Assembly (NCBI GenBank): GCA_002354635.1
Contig: DELZ01000005.1
Location: forward strand, 560,346-624,345
Direction of reading: 5' to 3'
DNA from: Sphingomonadales bacterium UBA2683
Lineage (GTDB): Bacteria; Pseudomonadota; Alphaproteobacteria; Sphingomonadales; Sphingomonadaceae
Length of the DNA stretch: 64,000 nucleotides
Shown: positions 45,073 through 53,492 of the stretch, piece by piece
Layout: each line of letters starts with the position of its first letter
How positions within the stretch are numbered: the first letter of the stretch is position 1
Program-made: the position numbers and the translations under genes
The notes under the pieces: model-generated
Databases searched by the model: none
Seen by the model: only the letters and a program-made list of their open reading frames with translations
What the model was told of the DNA's origin: nothing

Positions 45073-45088
45073 TGTTCCACGTGGAACA
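45073..45088. other. parS site 3
   Basis: TGTTCCACGTGGAACA, identical to site 1, lies in the 73-bp gap between mnmE and mnmG and is the only non-coding copy. Confidence 0.92.
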
Positions 45089-45089
45089 A

Positions 45090-46385
45090 TCATTTGCCGA
45101 TGCAGAATTTTCCGAACAGTCCGTCTAGCATATCCTCTGTGCTCGCCCGGCCGGTGATCGCGTCGAGCGCCTTGCGCGCCATCCTCAGATGCTCGGCGAC
45201 AATCAGATAATCACTTTCGTCGATCATCGCTGCCAGACTGTTGCAGGCAGTGGCCAGATGATCCGCCTGCCGCGCATTGATGCTCACCTGGTCTGCGTCG
45301 GGCAGAATATCCCTGGCCCGCTGGATCAGGAAATCGACCAGCGCGTCCATGCCCTGTCCGCTGACCGGCGACAGCGCGAACGCCCCCTCGCCTTTTCCAC
45401 GGTACTCGGGATGATCGGAGCGCGAACTGATCTCGACCAGATTGTCCGAACGTGGTCCCTGCCCTTCCTCGCCGAGCCACAGGATGATATCGGCACTGGC
45501 AAATTGCTGGTGCGCCCGGTCGATGCCGATCTGCTCGATCGTCTCCGCTCCGCGCTCCCGCACCCCGGCGGTATCAATGAATAGAAACGGAATCCCGCCC
45601 AGGGCAATCGGCACTTCGATTACGTCGCGGGTGGTTCCGGCGATGTCGGACACGATCGCCGCTTCCCGTTCGACCAGCGCGTTGAGCAGAGTCGACTTGC
45701 CGCTGTTCGGCGGACCGCCCAGCACCACCCTGATACCGTCGCGCAGTTTTTCGGCTCGCGGCCGGGCCAGAAGACTACCCATCTCCGCGACCAGCGCAGC
45801 AACCGCCTGCCGCAGCAGATCGGCCTGCGCCGGAGCGACATCATCCTCATCGGAAAAATCCAGTTCGGCCTCGACCTGCGCCGACAGTTGCAGGATCCGC
45901 TGCTGCCAGTCCTCGACCTTGCGCGACAGCGCACCACCGGCGTTGCGCACCGCTGCCTTGCGCTGCAGTTCGGTTTCGGCGAACAGCAGATCGGACAGGC
46001 CCTCGGCTTCCGCCAGGTCGATCTTGCCATGGATAAAGGCCCGCCGGGTAAATTCCCCCGGCTCGGCCCGGCGCAGACCATCGATCTGTTCCAGCGCCCC
46101 TTCGATCGCCCGGATAACCGCGCGGCCACCATGGCAGTGAATCTCCGCCAGATCTTCGCCGGTGGCGCTGTTCGGCCCCGGGAACCAGAGGCACAGGGCC
46201 TGATCCAGCAACGCCTTATTAACCATATCGGTTATTTTTGACAGAGTACCGACACGCGGTTCTGGTAAATTTCCAGTCAGGCTTGCAAGCGCCTTCCCGG
46301 CGTCAGGGCCGCTGATCCGCAGAATTCCGATCGCCGCCGGCGGCTGTCCGCTGGACAGGGCGAAAATGGTGTCATCGGTGGTCAT
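45090..46385 (-). CDS. mnmE: tRNA modification GTPase MnmE (TrmE)
   Basis: This 431-residue GTPase has the N-terminal tetrahydrofolate-binding domain (FALSSGQPPAAIGILRISG, CHGGRAVIRA), a central G domain with P-loop GPPNSGKSTLLN and DTAGVRERG, and the C-terminal CIGK cysteine motif. It works with MnmG on the tRNA wobble position. The usual NKxD guanine motif is altered to SRSD in VEISSRSDHPEYRG. It is the most upstream gene of the mnmE-mnmG-rsmG-parA-parB block. Confidence 0.94.
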   Translation of the reverse strand: MTTDDTIFALSSGQPPAAIGILRISGPDAGKALASLTGNLPEPRVGTLSKITDMVNKALLDQALCLWFPGPNSATGEDLAEIHCHGGRAVIRAIEGALEQIDGLRRAEPGEFTRRAFIHGKIDLAEAEGLSDLLFAETELQRKAAVRNAGGALSRKVEDWQQRILQLSAQVEAELDFSDEDDVAPAQADLLRQAVAALVAEMGSLLARPRAEKLRDGIRVVLGGPPNSGKSTLLNALVEREAAIVSDIAGTTRDVIEVPIALGGIPFLFIDTAGVRERGAETIEQIGIDRAHQQFASADIILWLGEEGQGPRSDNLVEISSRSDHPEYRGKGEGAFALSPVSGQGMDALVDFLIQRARDILPDADQVSINARQADHLATACNSLAAMIDESDYLIVAEHLRMARKALDAITGRASTEDMLDGLFGKFCIGK

Positions 46386-46403
46386 TCTGGCGAAATGCGG
46401 TGG

Positions 46404-46676
46404 CTAGTCCGACTTTTTCTTGCTCGACGACGATTTTCCGCCACCCGAGGCCGCACCCATTGCTCCGGTCAGGAAAGAGGAAAACATCTTCAGACCCGCC
46501 TCGCCCATCGGCGCGATGATCTTGGTAAAATTCTGCAACTGTTCGACCGAATTGGCGCCCTGCAGGAATTTCGACATTTCCTGGACATAGCTTTCGTTGA
46601 GTTTTGCCACATCGGGCAGACCGATCAATCGGCGGGCCTCTTCCGGCGTGCAATCCAGTTCAACGGTAACTTTCAT
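46404..46676 (-). CDS. Small conserved protein (possibly DUF6489)
   Basis: This 90-residue protein starts MKVTVELDCTPEEARRLIGL, contains a helical core with EMSKFLQGANSVEQLQNFTK and ends in a Ser/Lys-rich low-complexity tail. I believe it belongs to a short family common in sphingomonads but cannot confirm the name. It lies 18 bp upstream of mnmE on the same strand. The function is unknown. Confidence 0.75.
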   Translation of the reverse strand: MKVTVELDCTPEEARRLIGLPDVAKLNESYVQEMSKFLQGANSVEQLQNFTKIIAPMGEAGLKMFSSFLTGAMGAASGGGKSSSSKKKSD

Positions 46677-46809
46677 ATTGTCTTCCTCTGTTTGACCGTT
46701 GCAGCGAAGTCCCCTCCCTCACCCAACAGGCTGATGTTCCACCTTGCCTGCGTCTGATATGGGGATATTGTGACCAAAGAATCAAGTGATGATGCAAAGG
46801 AGCTGGAAT

Positions 46810-47508
46810 ATGGGCGCGATGGAAGAAGTGAAAACATTGAACGGAAACGCAGAATTCCCCTGCTATGTGGCAAAGCCGGATGGCGACGCAACGGCGGCAA
46901 TCATCGTCATCCAGGAGATTTTCGGGGTCAACAAGGGCATAAAGGCCAAGTGCGATCACTGGGCCAGCTGCGGCTATCTGGCGATCGCCCCGGATCTGTT
47001 CTGGCGGATCAACGAAGGAACCGATCTCGATGCCGATGTCGAGGCAGAATTCCAGACCGCGCTCGATCTGATGGGTAGATTCGATCAGGATCAGGGCATT
47101 CGCGATATCGAGGCCACAATCCATTTTGCCCAGAATGCCATCGGCAGCCACAAGATCGGCTGTGTCGGCTATTGCCTCGGCGGCCGGCTCGCCTTCATGA
47201 CCGCCTGCCGTACCGATATCCGGGCATCGGTCGGCTATTATGGTGTCGGCATCGACGGTCTGCTGGGCGAAAAGCACGCCCTTTCCCATGAAGTGATGCT
47301 GCATATCCCTACGGCCGACGGATTTGTGCCGGCCGAGGCACAAGCAGCAATGCACGCCGGGCTCGACGACCACCCGAAAGTCACGTTGCACGATTATGAA
47401 GGGCTGGACCACGGCTTCGCCGCCGAGTTCGGGACCCGCCGCAACGAGACCGCTGCCAGCCTCGCTGACCGCCGCACCGAGGCCTTTTTCGAGGAGCATC
47501 TGGCATGA
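46810..47508 (+). CDS. Dienelactone hydrolase family protein
   Basis: This 232-residue alpha/beta hydrolase has the Cys nucleophile in VGYCLGGRLAF, the acid in PTADGFVPAEAQ and the His in GLDHGFAAEF. The start at 46810 follows a perfect AAAGGAG site with a 7-bp spacer; a GTG at 46786 is less likely. The family hydrolyses dienelactones or related esters. It overlaps the following gene by 4 bp. Confidence 0.9.
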   Translation: MGAMEEVKTLNGNAEFPCYVAKPDGDATAAIIVIQEIFGVNKGIKAKCDHWASCGYLAIAPDLFWRINEGTDLDADVEAEFQTALDLMGRFDQDQGIRDIEATIHFAQNAIGSHKIGCVGYCLGGRLAFMTACRTDIRASVGYYGVGIDGLLGEKHALSHEVMLHIPTADGFVPAEAQAAMHAGLDDHPKVTLHDYEGLDHGFAAEFGTRRNETAASLADRRTEAFFEEHLA

Positions 47509-47906
47509 GCGCCCGCGACAATCTGAAGGCCTGGCACCATCATATCGAGAACAAGGGCGAAAACGGGCTGAGCGACCAGCTCGCCGAGGACGCGGTGTTC
47601 CACTCGCCCGTGGTGCACACGCCCCAGACCGGAAAGCCGATCGTCATGGCCTATCTCAGCGCCGCCGACGTGGTGCTCGGCAATGACAGTTTCCGCTATG
47701 TCCGCGAGATTGTCGATGACGAGGCCAATATGGCGATGCTGGAGTTCGAGCTCGAGCTCGACGGCATCCACGTCAACGGCGTCGATATCATCAGCTGGAA
47801 CGACGACGGCAAGATTCAGGACTTCAAGGTGATGGTCCGGCCGCTGAAGGCGATCAACAAGGTCTGGGAAGAAATGGGCAAGATGCTGGAGAAAATGAAG
47901 GGTTAG
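47505..47906 (+). CDS. NTF2-like (SnoaL-type) protein
   Basis: This 133-residue protein has a cone-shaped alpha+beta NTF2 fold pattern: an N-terminal helix (DNLKAWHHHIE), LAEDAVFHSPVV and the strand-rich NMAMLEFELELDGIHVNGVD. It is coupled to the dienelactone hydrolase by a 4-bp overlap. Its stop region overlaps the 3' end of the convergent gene at 47903. Possible isomerase or binding function, not assigned. Confidence 0.85.
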   Translation: MSARDNLKAWHHHIENKGENGLSDQLAEDAVFHSPVVHTPQTGKPIVMAYLSAADVVLGNDSFRYVREIVDDEANMAMLEFELELDGIHVNGVDIISWNDDGKIQDFKVMVRPLKAINKVWEEMGKMLEKMKG

Positions 47907-48427
47907 GTCACTTCAACACCACTTTTCTCCGAGATGGATTTCAGCCACTCTGACTTTTGAGTTTCGCTTTCAAAATGGTCATTCTTAATCAGTATCAAAT
48001 GGAATCCACTAACAACCACGACAACAGAATCCCTTCGTTCCACGATGTATTCGATGGAACTCCAGGGATATTGGCTGGTTCGAGTAGCAAGGGTTTGTGT
48101 TAAGCCTGAACTATCAGCGGTTGCTACAAACTCTGGTTCAGAGACCAGAGCCGATATTGCCGAGCTACGGACACCATATTCGATAATTATCGCAAAATAG
48201 TAGCAAAACACCGAAATGGAAGCACCGACAATAGCGCCGGTGATCGAACCCAATATCGCCCACGCTGTAACTCCGGAGAGCAACGCGATAAAGATGATCC
48301 TATAAATGAGCTGAAATACTGGCTGTTTACCGACAACATGTGAGTGCAGAAACCGCGCAGCTTCGAGCAGTTCGGTACCAGAATTTTTTCCCCGAATTGC
48401 TGGTATAGCTACATTATCATTACTCAT
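47903..48427 (-). CDS. Hypothetical membrane protein with YcxB-like domain
   Basis: This protein of about 174 residues has two adjacent hydrophobic helices (RIIFIALLSGVTAWAILGSI, then ASISVFCYYFAIII) followed by a C-terminal segment, YPWSSIEYIVERRDSVVVVV, that resembles the YcxB-like family. Function unknown. The gene is visibly lower in GC than everything around it. ATG at 48427 is preferred over an in-frame start at 48472, which overlaps the terC stop. It is downstream of a TerC-type gene on the same strand and its end overlaps a convergent gene. Confidence 0.72.
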   Translation of the reverse strand: MSNDNVAIPAIRGKNSGTELLEAARFLHSHVVGKQPVFQLIYRIIFIALLSGVTAWAILGSITGAIVGASISVFCYYFAIIIEYGVRSSAISALVSEPEFVATADSSGLTQTLATRTSQYPWSSIEYIVERRDSVVVVVSGFHLILIKNDHFESETQKSEWLKSISEKSGVEVT

Positions 48428-48431
48428 AGAA

Positions 48432-49157
48432 TCACCCGAACAGCGTAAGCACACCAATCGTCTGCGCATCACCCAGCAACCCGGTATAGATCATCTTGCC
48501 CGCGACATAGACAATCACCGCCAGACCCAGATAGGCGATCCACTTGTAGCGCTCGATATATTTGGCGATGACATTGGCAGCCAGGCCCATCAGCGCGACC
48601 GACAGCAGCAGGCCGATGACCAATATCCCCGGATGTTCGCGCGCTGCTCCGGCGACGCCGAGTACATTGTCTAGGCTCATCGAAACGTCGGCGGCGGTCA
48701 CGCCCCATACGGCGCCCCAGAAGGTCTTGGTGGACTTTATGCCGCTATGTTCGTCGCCAATAATCTCTTCCGAACCGGGGGATTCACCCTTGTGGAAAAT
48801 CTCGCGGTAGAAGTTCCAGCCCACCCAGAGCAGCAACAGGCCACCAGCCAGAACCAGGCCAACAATCTGCAACAGCTGCACCACGATCAGCGCGAACAGA
48901 ATGCGCAGCAACAAGGCGGCGCCGATGCCGATCAGGATGACCTTGCGCCGCTGATCCGCCGGCAGGCCGCCCGCCAGGGCGCCAACCACAATGGCATTGT
49001 CAGCCGCAAAGACGAGATCGATCAGCACGACCTGCCCAAAGGCGGCCAGTGCGGCGGGCGACCCGATATTGGAGAAATCATGGACAATCGCTGCCCAGAT
49101 ATCGGAAATCGAACCGAGACCGGTCGCGGCGGAGAACAGGGAAAGCAGGTCCATCAT
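48432..49157 (-). CDS. TerC family membrane protein
   Basis: This 241-residue membrane protein has about seven helices with the conserved acidic motifs LIDLVFAADNAIVVGALAGG and TAADVSMSLDNVLGVAGAA, as in TerC/YjbE-type metal (manganese) exporters. The ATG overlaps the stop of the monooxygenase-like gene at 49154. The likely role is cation export or tellurite resistance; inference from the family. Confidence 0.9.
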   Translation of the reverse strand: MMDLLSLFSAATGLGSISDIWAAIVHDFSNIGSPAALAAFGQVVLIDLVFAADNAIVVGALAGGLPADQRRKVILIGIGAALLLRILFALIVVQLLQIVGLVLAGGLLLLWVGWNFYREIFHKGESPGSEEIIGDEHSGIKSTKTFWGAVWGVTAADVSMSLDNVLGVAGAAREHPGILVIGLLLSVALMGLAANVIAKYIERYKWIAYLGLAVIVYVAGKMIYTGLLGDAQTIGVLTLFG

Positions 49158-49450
49158 GACAAAATCGATCGTCCGTAATAGTTCACGACCGGCATAGGAT
49201 CGTAAAACGGGTGAAGCAAGGCGCGCCAGTGCTGATATTCCGTCGATTTGCGGAAACCGTCCCGGTGCGATTCAATATTGTCCCAAACGACCAGCAGCAA
49301 ATATCGTTCCGGATCATCGTCTGACTTTCGGATCTCGATCGACCGAAAGCCCGGCTGCATGGCGATCAGCGGCCGGGCTTCCACCATGGCCGCTTCAAAA
49401 GCTGCCGACTGCCCCGGCCGGACCTGCAAGATAGCATGTTCGACGATCAT
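49154..49450 (-). CDS. Antibiotic biosynthesis monooxygenase (ABM) domain protein
   Basis: This 98-residue protein has the dimeric alpha/beta-barrel ABM pattern: MIVEHAILQVRPGQSAAFEA, LLLVVWDNIESHRDGFRKS, and HWRALLHPFYDPMPVV. It lies 18 bp downstream of rho and is coupled to the TerC gene by a 4-bp overlap. Such small proteins may be heme-degrading or simply uncharacterised; the function is open. Confidence 0.87.
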   Translation of the reverse strand: MIVEHAILQVRPGQSAAFEAAMVEARPLIAMQPGFRSIEIRKSDDDPERYLLLVVWDNIESHRDGFRKSTEYQHWRALLHPFYDPMPVVNYYGRSILS

Positions 49451-49468
49451 CGGGGCAATCAGGCAGTT

Positions 49469-50725
49469 TTACTGATTCATGCTGTCGAAGAAATCGTCGT
49501 TCGATTTTGAATCCTTCATCTTGTCGAGCAGGAATTCCATCGCGTCGATCGTGCCCATCTGCATGAGAATACGGCGCAACACCCACATTTTCTTGAGCTT
49601 CTCGTCCTCGACCAGCAATTCTTCCTTGCGGGTACCGGACTTGCCGACATCCAGCGCCGGGAAGATGCGCTTGTCGGAAACCTTGCGATCGAGCACGATT
49701 TCGGAGTTGCCGGTGCCCTTGAATTCTTCAAAGATGACTTCGTCCATCCGGCTGCCGGTATCGATCAGCGCGGTCGCAATGATCGACAGCGAACCGCCTT
49801 CCTCGATATTCCGCGCAGCACCGAAAAAGCGCTTGGGACGCTGCAGCGCGTTGGCGTCGACACCGCCGGTCAGCACCTTGCCGGAGCTTGGTACAACGGT
49901 GTTATAAGCACGGCCGAGACGGGTGATCGAGTCGAGCAGGATGACAACATCATGCTTGTGCTCGACCAGACGCTTGGCCTTTTCGATCACCATTTCGGCG
50001 ACCTGGACGTGACGGGTCGCGGGTTCGTCAAAGGTCGAGCTGATCACTTCGCCCTTCACCGAACGCTGCATGTCGGTGACTTCTTCCGGCCGCTCGTCGA
50101 TCAGCAGCACCATCAGATAGACTTCCGGATGATTGTCGGTGATCGCCTTGGCAATATTCTGCAGCAGCACGGTCTTGCCGGTTCGCGGCGGTGCCACGAT
50201 CAGCGCGCGCTGGCCCTTGCCCTGCGGCGAGATGATGTCGATCACCCGCGCCGACTTGTCCTTTTCGGTCGGATCGAGACTGTCGAGCTTGAGCTTCTCG
50301 TCGGGATAGAGCGGCGTCAGATTGTCGAAATTGACGCGGTGACGCACGGCATCCGGATCATCGAAATTGATCGAGGTCAGCTTGGTCAGCGCAAAATAGC
50401 GCTCGCCATCACGCGGGGCGCGGATTTCGCCTTCGACGGTGTCGCCGGTGCGCAGACCGAATTTGCGGACCTGGTTGGGGGAGACATAGATATCGTCGGG
50501 ACCGGCCAGATAATTGGCATCCGCCGAGCGCAGGAAACCAAAACCGTCAGTCAGCACTTCGATCGTGCCGACGCCCATGATCTGCTCGTCATTGTCCGCC
50601 AGTTCCTTGAGGATCGCGAACATCAAATCCTGTTTGCGCAGGGTGGAGGCACCCTCGACGCCCAGTTCCTCGGCCATCGAGACGAGGTCCGCGGGCGATT
50701 TTTTCTTCAATTCTTTTAAATGCAT
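49469..50725 (-). CDS. rho: Transcription termination factor Rho
   Basis: This 418-residue hexameric helicase has the N-terminal RNA-binding domain (ELKKKSPADLVSMAEELGVE, GFGFLRSADANYLAGPDDI), the Walker A motif IVAPPRTGKTVLLQN, Walker B DVVILLDSITRLGRAYN, and the R-loop region. It ends transcription at rut sites. The size and motifs are canonical. It follows the hemE-hemJ pair on the same strand with a 146-bp gap that holds its own promoter. Confidence 0.96.
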   Translation of the reverse strand: MHLKELKKKSPADLVSMAEELGVEGASTLRKQDLMFAILKELADNDEQIMGVGTIEVLTDGFGFLRSADANYLAGPDDIYVSPNQVRKFGLRTGDTVEGEIRAPRDGERYFALTKLTSINFDDPDAVRHRVNFDNLTPLYPDEKLKLDSLDPTEKDKSARVIDIISPQGKGQRALIVAPPRTGKTVLLQNIAKAITDNHPEVYLMVLLIDERPEEVTDMQRSVKGEVISSTFDEPATRHVQVAEMVIEKAKRLVEHKHDVVILLDSITRLGRAYNTVVPSSGKVLTGGVDANALQRPKRFFGAARNIEEGGSLSIIATALIDTGSRMDEVIFEEFKGTGNSEIVLDRKVSDKRIFPALDVGKSGTRKEELLVEDEKLKKMWVLRRILMQMGTIDAMEFLLDKMKDSKSNDDFFDSMNQ

Positions 50726-50871
50726 GGAATTTTATCCAGATATGTAAGGAGTGTATTTCGTCATTCCGCATGTGCGCAGCGTGTCGCTGTCTTCGATTCA
50801 CATGAAAATTCGCCCGGACGGGCTTTGTCTGCTAAATACGCCTTTGTGATTTCACTGTCAACCAGGCCCGA

Positions 50872-51315
50872 TCAAAAGGGCTTGATGATCACCAGTATGA
50901 CAATGATCGCCGCGGCAATGCCGGGTGCTTCGTTGACCAGCCGCAGCGCCTTGTCGGTCATTGTCCGCTCGCCGCGGGCCAGCTTTTTGACATAGCTGAT
51001 CATCCAGCCATGATAGCCGGTCAGCAACAGCACCATGAGCAGTTTGGCATGGAACCAGCCCTGGCTGAACGCGCCGATATTATAGCCCAGGAACAGCCCC
51101 AATATCCAGGTGATGACCAGCGACGGATTGAGAATGATCTTGCGCAGCTTGCCCTCGCGCTCGATCCACTTGCGGTCTTCGTCCGAACCGGCGGCGCATT
51201 CCTGGTGATAGACGAAGAAACGCGGCATCATGAACAGCCCCGCCATCCAGAAGATCACAAAGATGATATGGGCCGATTTCAGCCAGAGATAGAGCATCGA
51301 GAGAATTTCATTCAT
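50872..51315 (-). CDS. hemJ: Protoporphyrinogen oxidase HemJ
   Basis: This 147-residue membrane protein has four helices and the conserved heme ligand pieces SAHIIFVIFWMAGLFMMPRFFVYH and FHAKLLMVLLLTGYHGW. It oxidises protoporphyrinogen IX. It overlaps hemE by 4 bp and forms a heme-biosynthesis pair at the origin, as in other alphaproteobacteria. Confidence 0.93.
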   Translation of the reverse strand: MNEILSMLYLWLKSAHIIFVIFWMAGLFMMPRFFVYHQECAAGSDEDRKWIEREGKLRKIILNPSLVITWILGLFLGYNIGAFSQGWFHAKLLMVLLLTGYHGWMISYVKKLARGERTMTDKALRLVNEAPGIAAAIIVILVIIKPF

Positions 51316-52364
51316 TGCCTCACAAGTGTAAGCAGCTTTTCGACATGTTCAATGGGCGTGTCAGGCAAAATCCCGTGACCGAGATTGAAAATATGCGGCC
51401 GGTCTTCGAATATTTGCAGAATATGGCGCACCGATTCTTCCAGTGCTTGGCCACCGGCGATCAGCGCCAGCGGATCGAGATTGCCCTGTACCGGAAGATC
51501 TGCCGGCAGATTCCGATGCGCCCAGACCGGGTCAACCGTTTCGTCGAGTCCGATCGCCGTGGCTCCGGTTTCCGCTGCATAGGCAATCAGTTTCGCACCC
51601 GCTCCCTTGGGAAAGCCGATGATCGGCAGGTCCGGATGGACAGCCTTCAGGCGGGAAATGATCGCGGCATTGGGCGCGATCACCCATTTTTCAAATTGCG
51701 CGGGAGCCAGCGACCCGGCCCAGCTGTCGAACAGTTGCACCGCATCGACGCCGGCCTCGATCTGGCCGAGCAGATAGATGACCGTGTTTTCGACGATGGC
51801 ATCGATCAGTTCGGAGAAAGCGGCTTCATCGCGATAGGCAAAGCGACGCGTCGCCGCCTGGTCCTTGCTGCCCTGGCCATTGACCATATAGGTTGCGATT
51901 GTCCACGGACTGCCGGCAAAGCCCATGAAGGTCGTTTTGTCATCGAGCTGCGCAGCAACTGTCCGGACCGTTGCGTAAATAGCTTCAAAATGCTCAGGAG
52001 CACCTTCCAGAGAGGCCAAAGTCGCATCCAGCAACCTCGGGGCCAGCCGCGGTCCTTCTCCCGTCTCAAACCAGAGCTTCTGGCCCATCGCATGCGGCAC
52101 GATCAATATGTCGGAAAACAGGATCGCACCGTCAAAGCCGAATCGCCTGATCGGTTGCATGGTGACGTCCGCGGCCGCCTCGGCATCATAGCAAAGCTCC
52201 AGAAATCCGCCCTTTTGCGCCCGCAATTCCCGATATTCCGGCAAATAGCGACCCGCCTGACGCATCAGCCAGACCGGTGTCTGAGCGGTCTTCTTGCCGA
52301 GCAGGGTCTGGAGCAAGATTTTCGGGGATGGGGTTTCATTCGGCATAGGGAGATGGTCATCCAT
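51312..52364 (-). CDS. hemE: Uroporphyrinogen decarboxylase HemE
   Basis: This protein of about 350 residues has the signature VWLMRQAGRYLPEYRELR, the catalytic Asp in FGFDGAILFSDILIVP, and FDSWAGSLAPAQFEKWV. It decarboxylates uroporphyrinogen III to coproporphyrinogen III. The start could also be the ATG at 52346, giving the usual 340 residues. It borders the putative origin, exactly as hemE does in Caulobacter. Confidence 0.95.
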   Translation of the reverse strand: MDDHLPMPNETPSPKILLQTLLGKKTAQTPVWLMRQAGRYLPEYRELRAQKGGFLELCYDAEAAADVTMQPIRRFGFDGAILFSDILIVPHAMGQKLWFETGEGPRLAPRLLDATLASLEGAPEHFEAIYATVRTVAAQLDDKTTFMGFAGSPWTIATYMVNGQGSKDQAATRRFAYRDEAAFSELIDAIVENTVIYLLGQIEAGVDAVQLFDSWAGSLAPAQFEKWVIAPNAAIISRLKAVHPDLPIIGFPKGAGAKLIAYAAETGATAIGLDETVDPVWAHRNLPADLPVQGNLDPLALIAGGQALEESVRHILQIFEDRPHIFNLGHGILPDTPIEHVEKLLTLVRQ

Positions 52365-52646
52365 TATATTATATAAGTATATATATTAGATTGTTGTTGA
52401 TGATAGGGCGTGGAAAAGGCGGTAACCTGCCAGCGCCGCAAATACAAACAGATTGACAGACGGCAGTTAACGCAAATTTAACCGATTCCGAAATTTGATC
52501 CCCGCTATCCACAGACTGTGGATGGAATCTGTCATTGTTCGCCGGCTGTGGACAGATTGGCCGGAATCGGGGAAGAAGATGGCGAGATCAATTATCCCCG
52601 CTTTCATCCCTTGCTTTATCCCCCGTGAAATCACAAAGCTTAGGGC
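52365..52646. other. Putative chromosomal replication origin oriC (hemE-ppsR intergenic region)
   Basis: This 282-bp gene-free gap sits between hemE and ppsR, the position of the origin in Caulobacter. It contains an AT-rich stretch at the hemE end (about 52362-52394). DnaA-box-like elements are CTATCCACA at 52505, its near-inverse TGTGGATGG at 52517, TGTGGACAG at 52547, and TTATCCCC-type repeats at 52592 and 52616. A perfect TTAA-N7-TTAA lies at 52467-52481. Core genes on either side point away from it. No coding sequence is seen in it. Confidence 0.8.
52467..52481. promoter_or_regulatory. CtrA-type motif in the putative origin
   Basis: TTAACGCAAATTTAA is an exact match to the CtrA consensus TTAA-N7-TTAA and continues with C. 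In Caulobacter such sites repress initiation by overlapping DnaA sites; here the function is inference. Confidence 0.6.
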
Positions 52647-53492
52647 ATGAATAGGCTTCACCTCCATCTGCTTTCGGATTCCACCGGCGAGACTCTCGAG
52701 AATATCGCCAAGGCCGCATTGGCCCAGTTCGACGGTGTCGAGATTATCAAGCATTTCTGGCCCATGGTCCGCTCGGAAAAACATCTCAACCGGATTCTGA
52801 GCGAAGTCGCGGACAATCCCGGTCTGGTGATATTCACCATCGTCAACCGGGATATCCGGGCAAAGCTTGAACGCGAGTGCCGGCATCTGGGTCTGCCTTC
52901 GGTGCCGGCACTGGACACGGTGACCGACGCCTTGTCCAATATGCTCGGCCAGGAAGCCAAGGCCCGGCCCGGTCGCCAGCATATTCTGGACGCAGCTTAT
53001 TTTGCCCGGGTCGAGGCGATCCAGTTCACCATTGCGCATGATGACGGTGTCGGCTGGGAAAACTGGGAGGAAGCCGATATCGTGCTGGCCGGCGTGTCGC
53101 GAACCTCGAAGACGCCGACCTCCATCTATCTGGCCAACCGCGGGTACAAGACCGCCAATATTCCGATCGTACCGGAATCGCCGCCGCCCGACTCGCTCTA
53201 TCATTTGAAAAATCCGCTGGTTGTGGGTCTGATCACCGGCGCCTCGCGTCTGGTTCAGGTCCGGCGCAACCGCCTGCTGTCATTGAATCAGGCGCCGGAA
53301 ACCGATTATGTCAACGAGGAAAAGGTCAAGGAAGAAACCCAATATGCCCGCCGGATGTTCGCCGACAACGGCTGGCCGATGATTGACGTGACGCGACGCT
53401 CGATCGAGGAATCGGCAGCGGCGATCATCAATCTCTATAACGAGCGGCATGTCGAATCCGCAGACAGTCAGAAGACTGTTCCCGATGCCTGA
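52647..53492 (+). CDS. ppsR: Pyruvate, water/phosphate dikinase regulatory protein (PSRP)
   Basis: This 281-residue bifunctional kinase/phosphorylase has LHLLSDSTGETLENIAKAAL at the N-terminus, the P-loop AGVSRTSKTPTSIYLANRG and, near the end, DVTRRSIEESAAAII. It adds and removes phosphate on the dikinase that interconverts pyruvate and phosphoenolpyruvate. The homologous gene adjoins the origin in Caulobacter. No clear ribosome site is visible just upstream. Confidence 0.93.
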   Translation: MNRLHLHLLSDSTGETLENIAKAALAQFDGVEIIKHFWPMVRSEKHLNRILSEVADNPGLVIFTIVNRDIRAKLERECRHLGLPSVPALDTVTDALSNMLGQEAKARPGRQHILDAAYFARVEAIQFTIAHDDGVGWENWEEADIVLAGVSRTSKTPTSIYLANRGYKTANIPIVPESPPPDSLYHLKNPLVVGLITGASRLVQVRRNRLLSLNQAPETDYVNEEKVKEETQYARRMFADNGWPMIDVTRRSIEESAAAIINLYNERHVESADSQKTVPDA

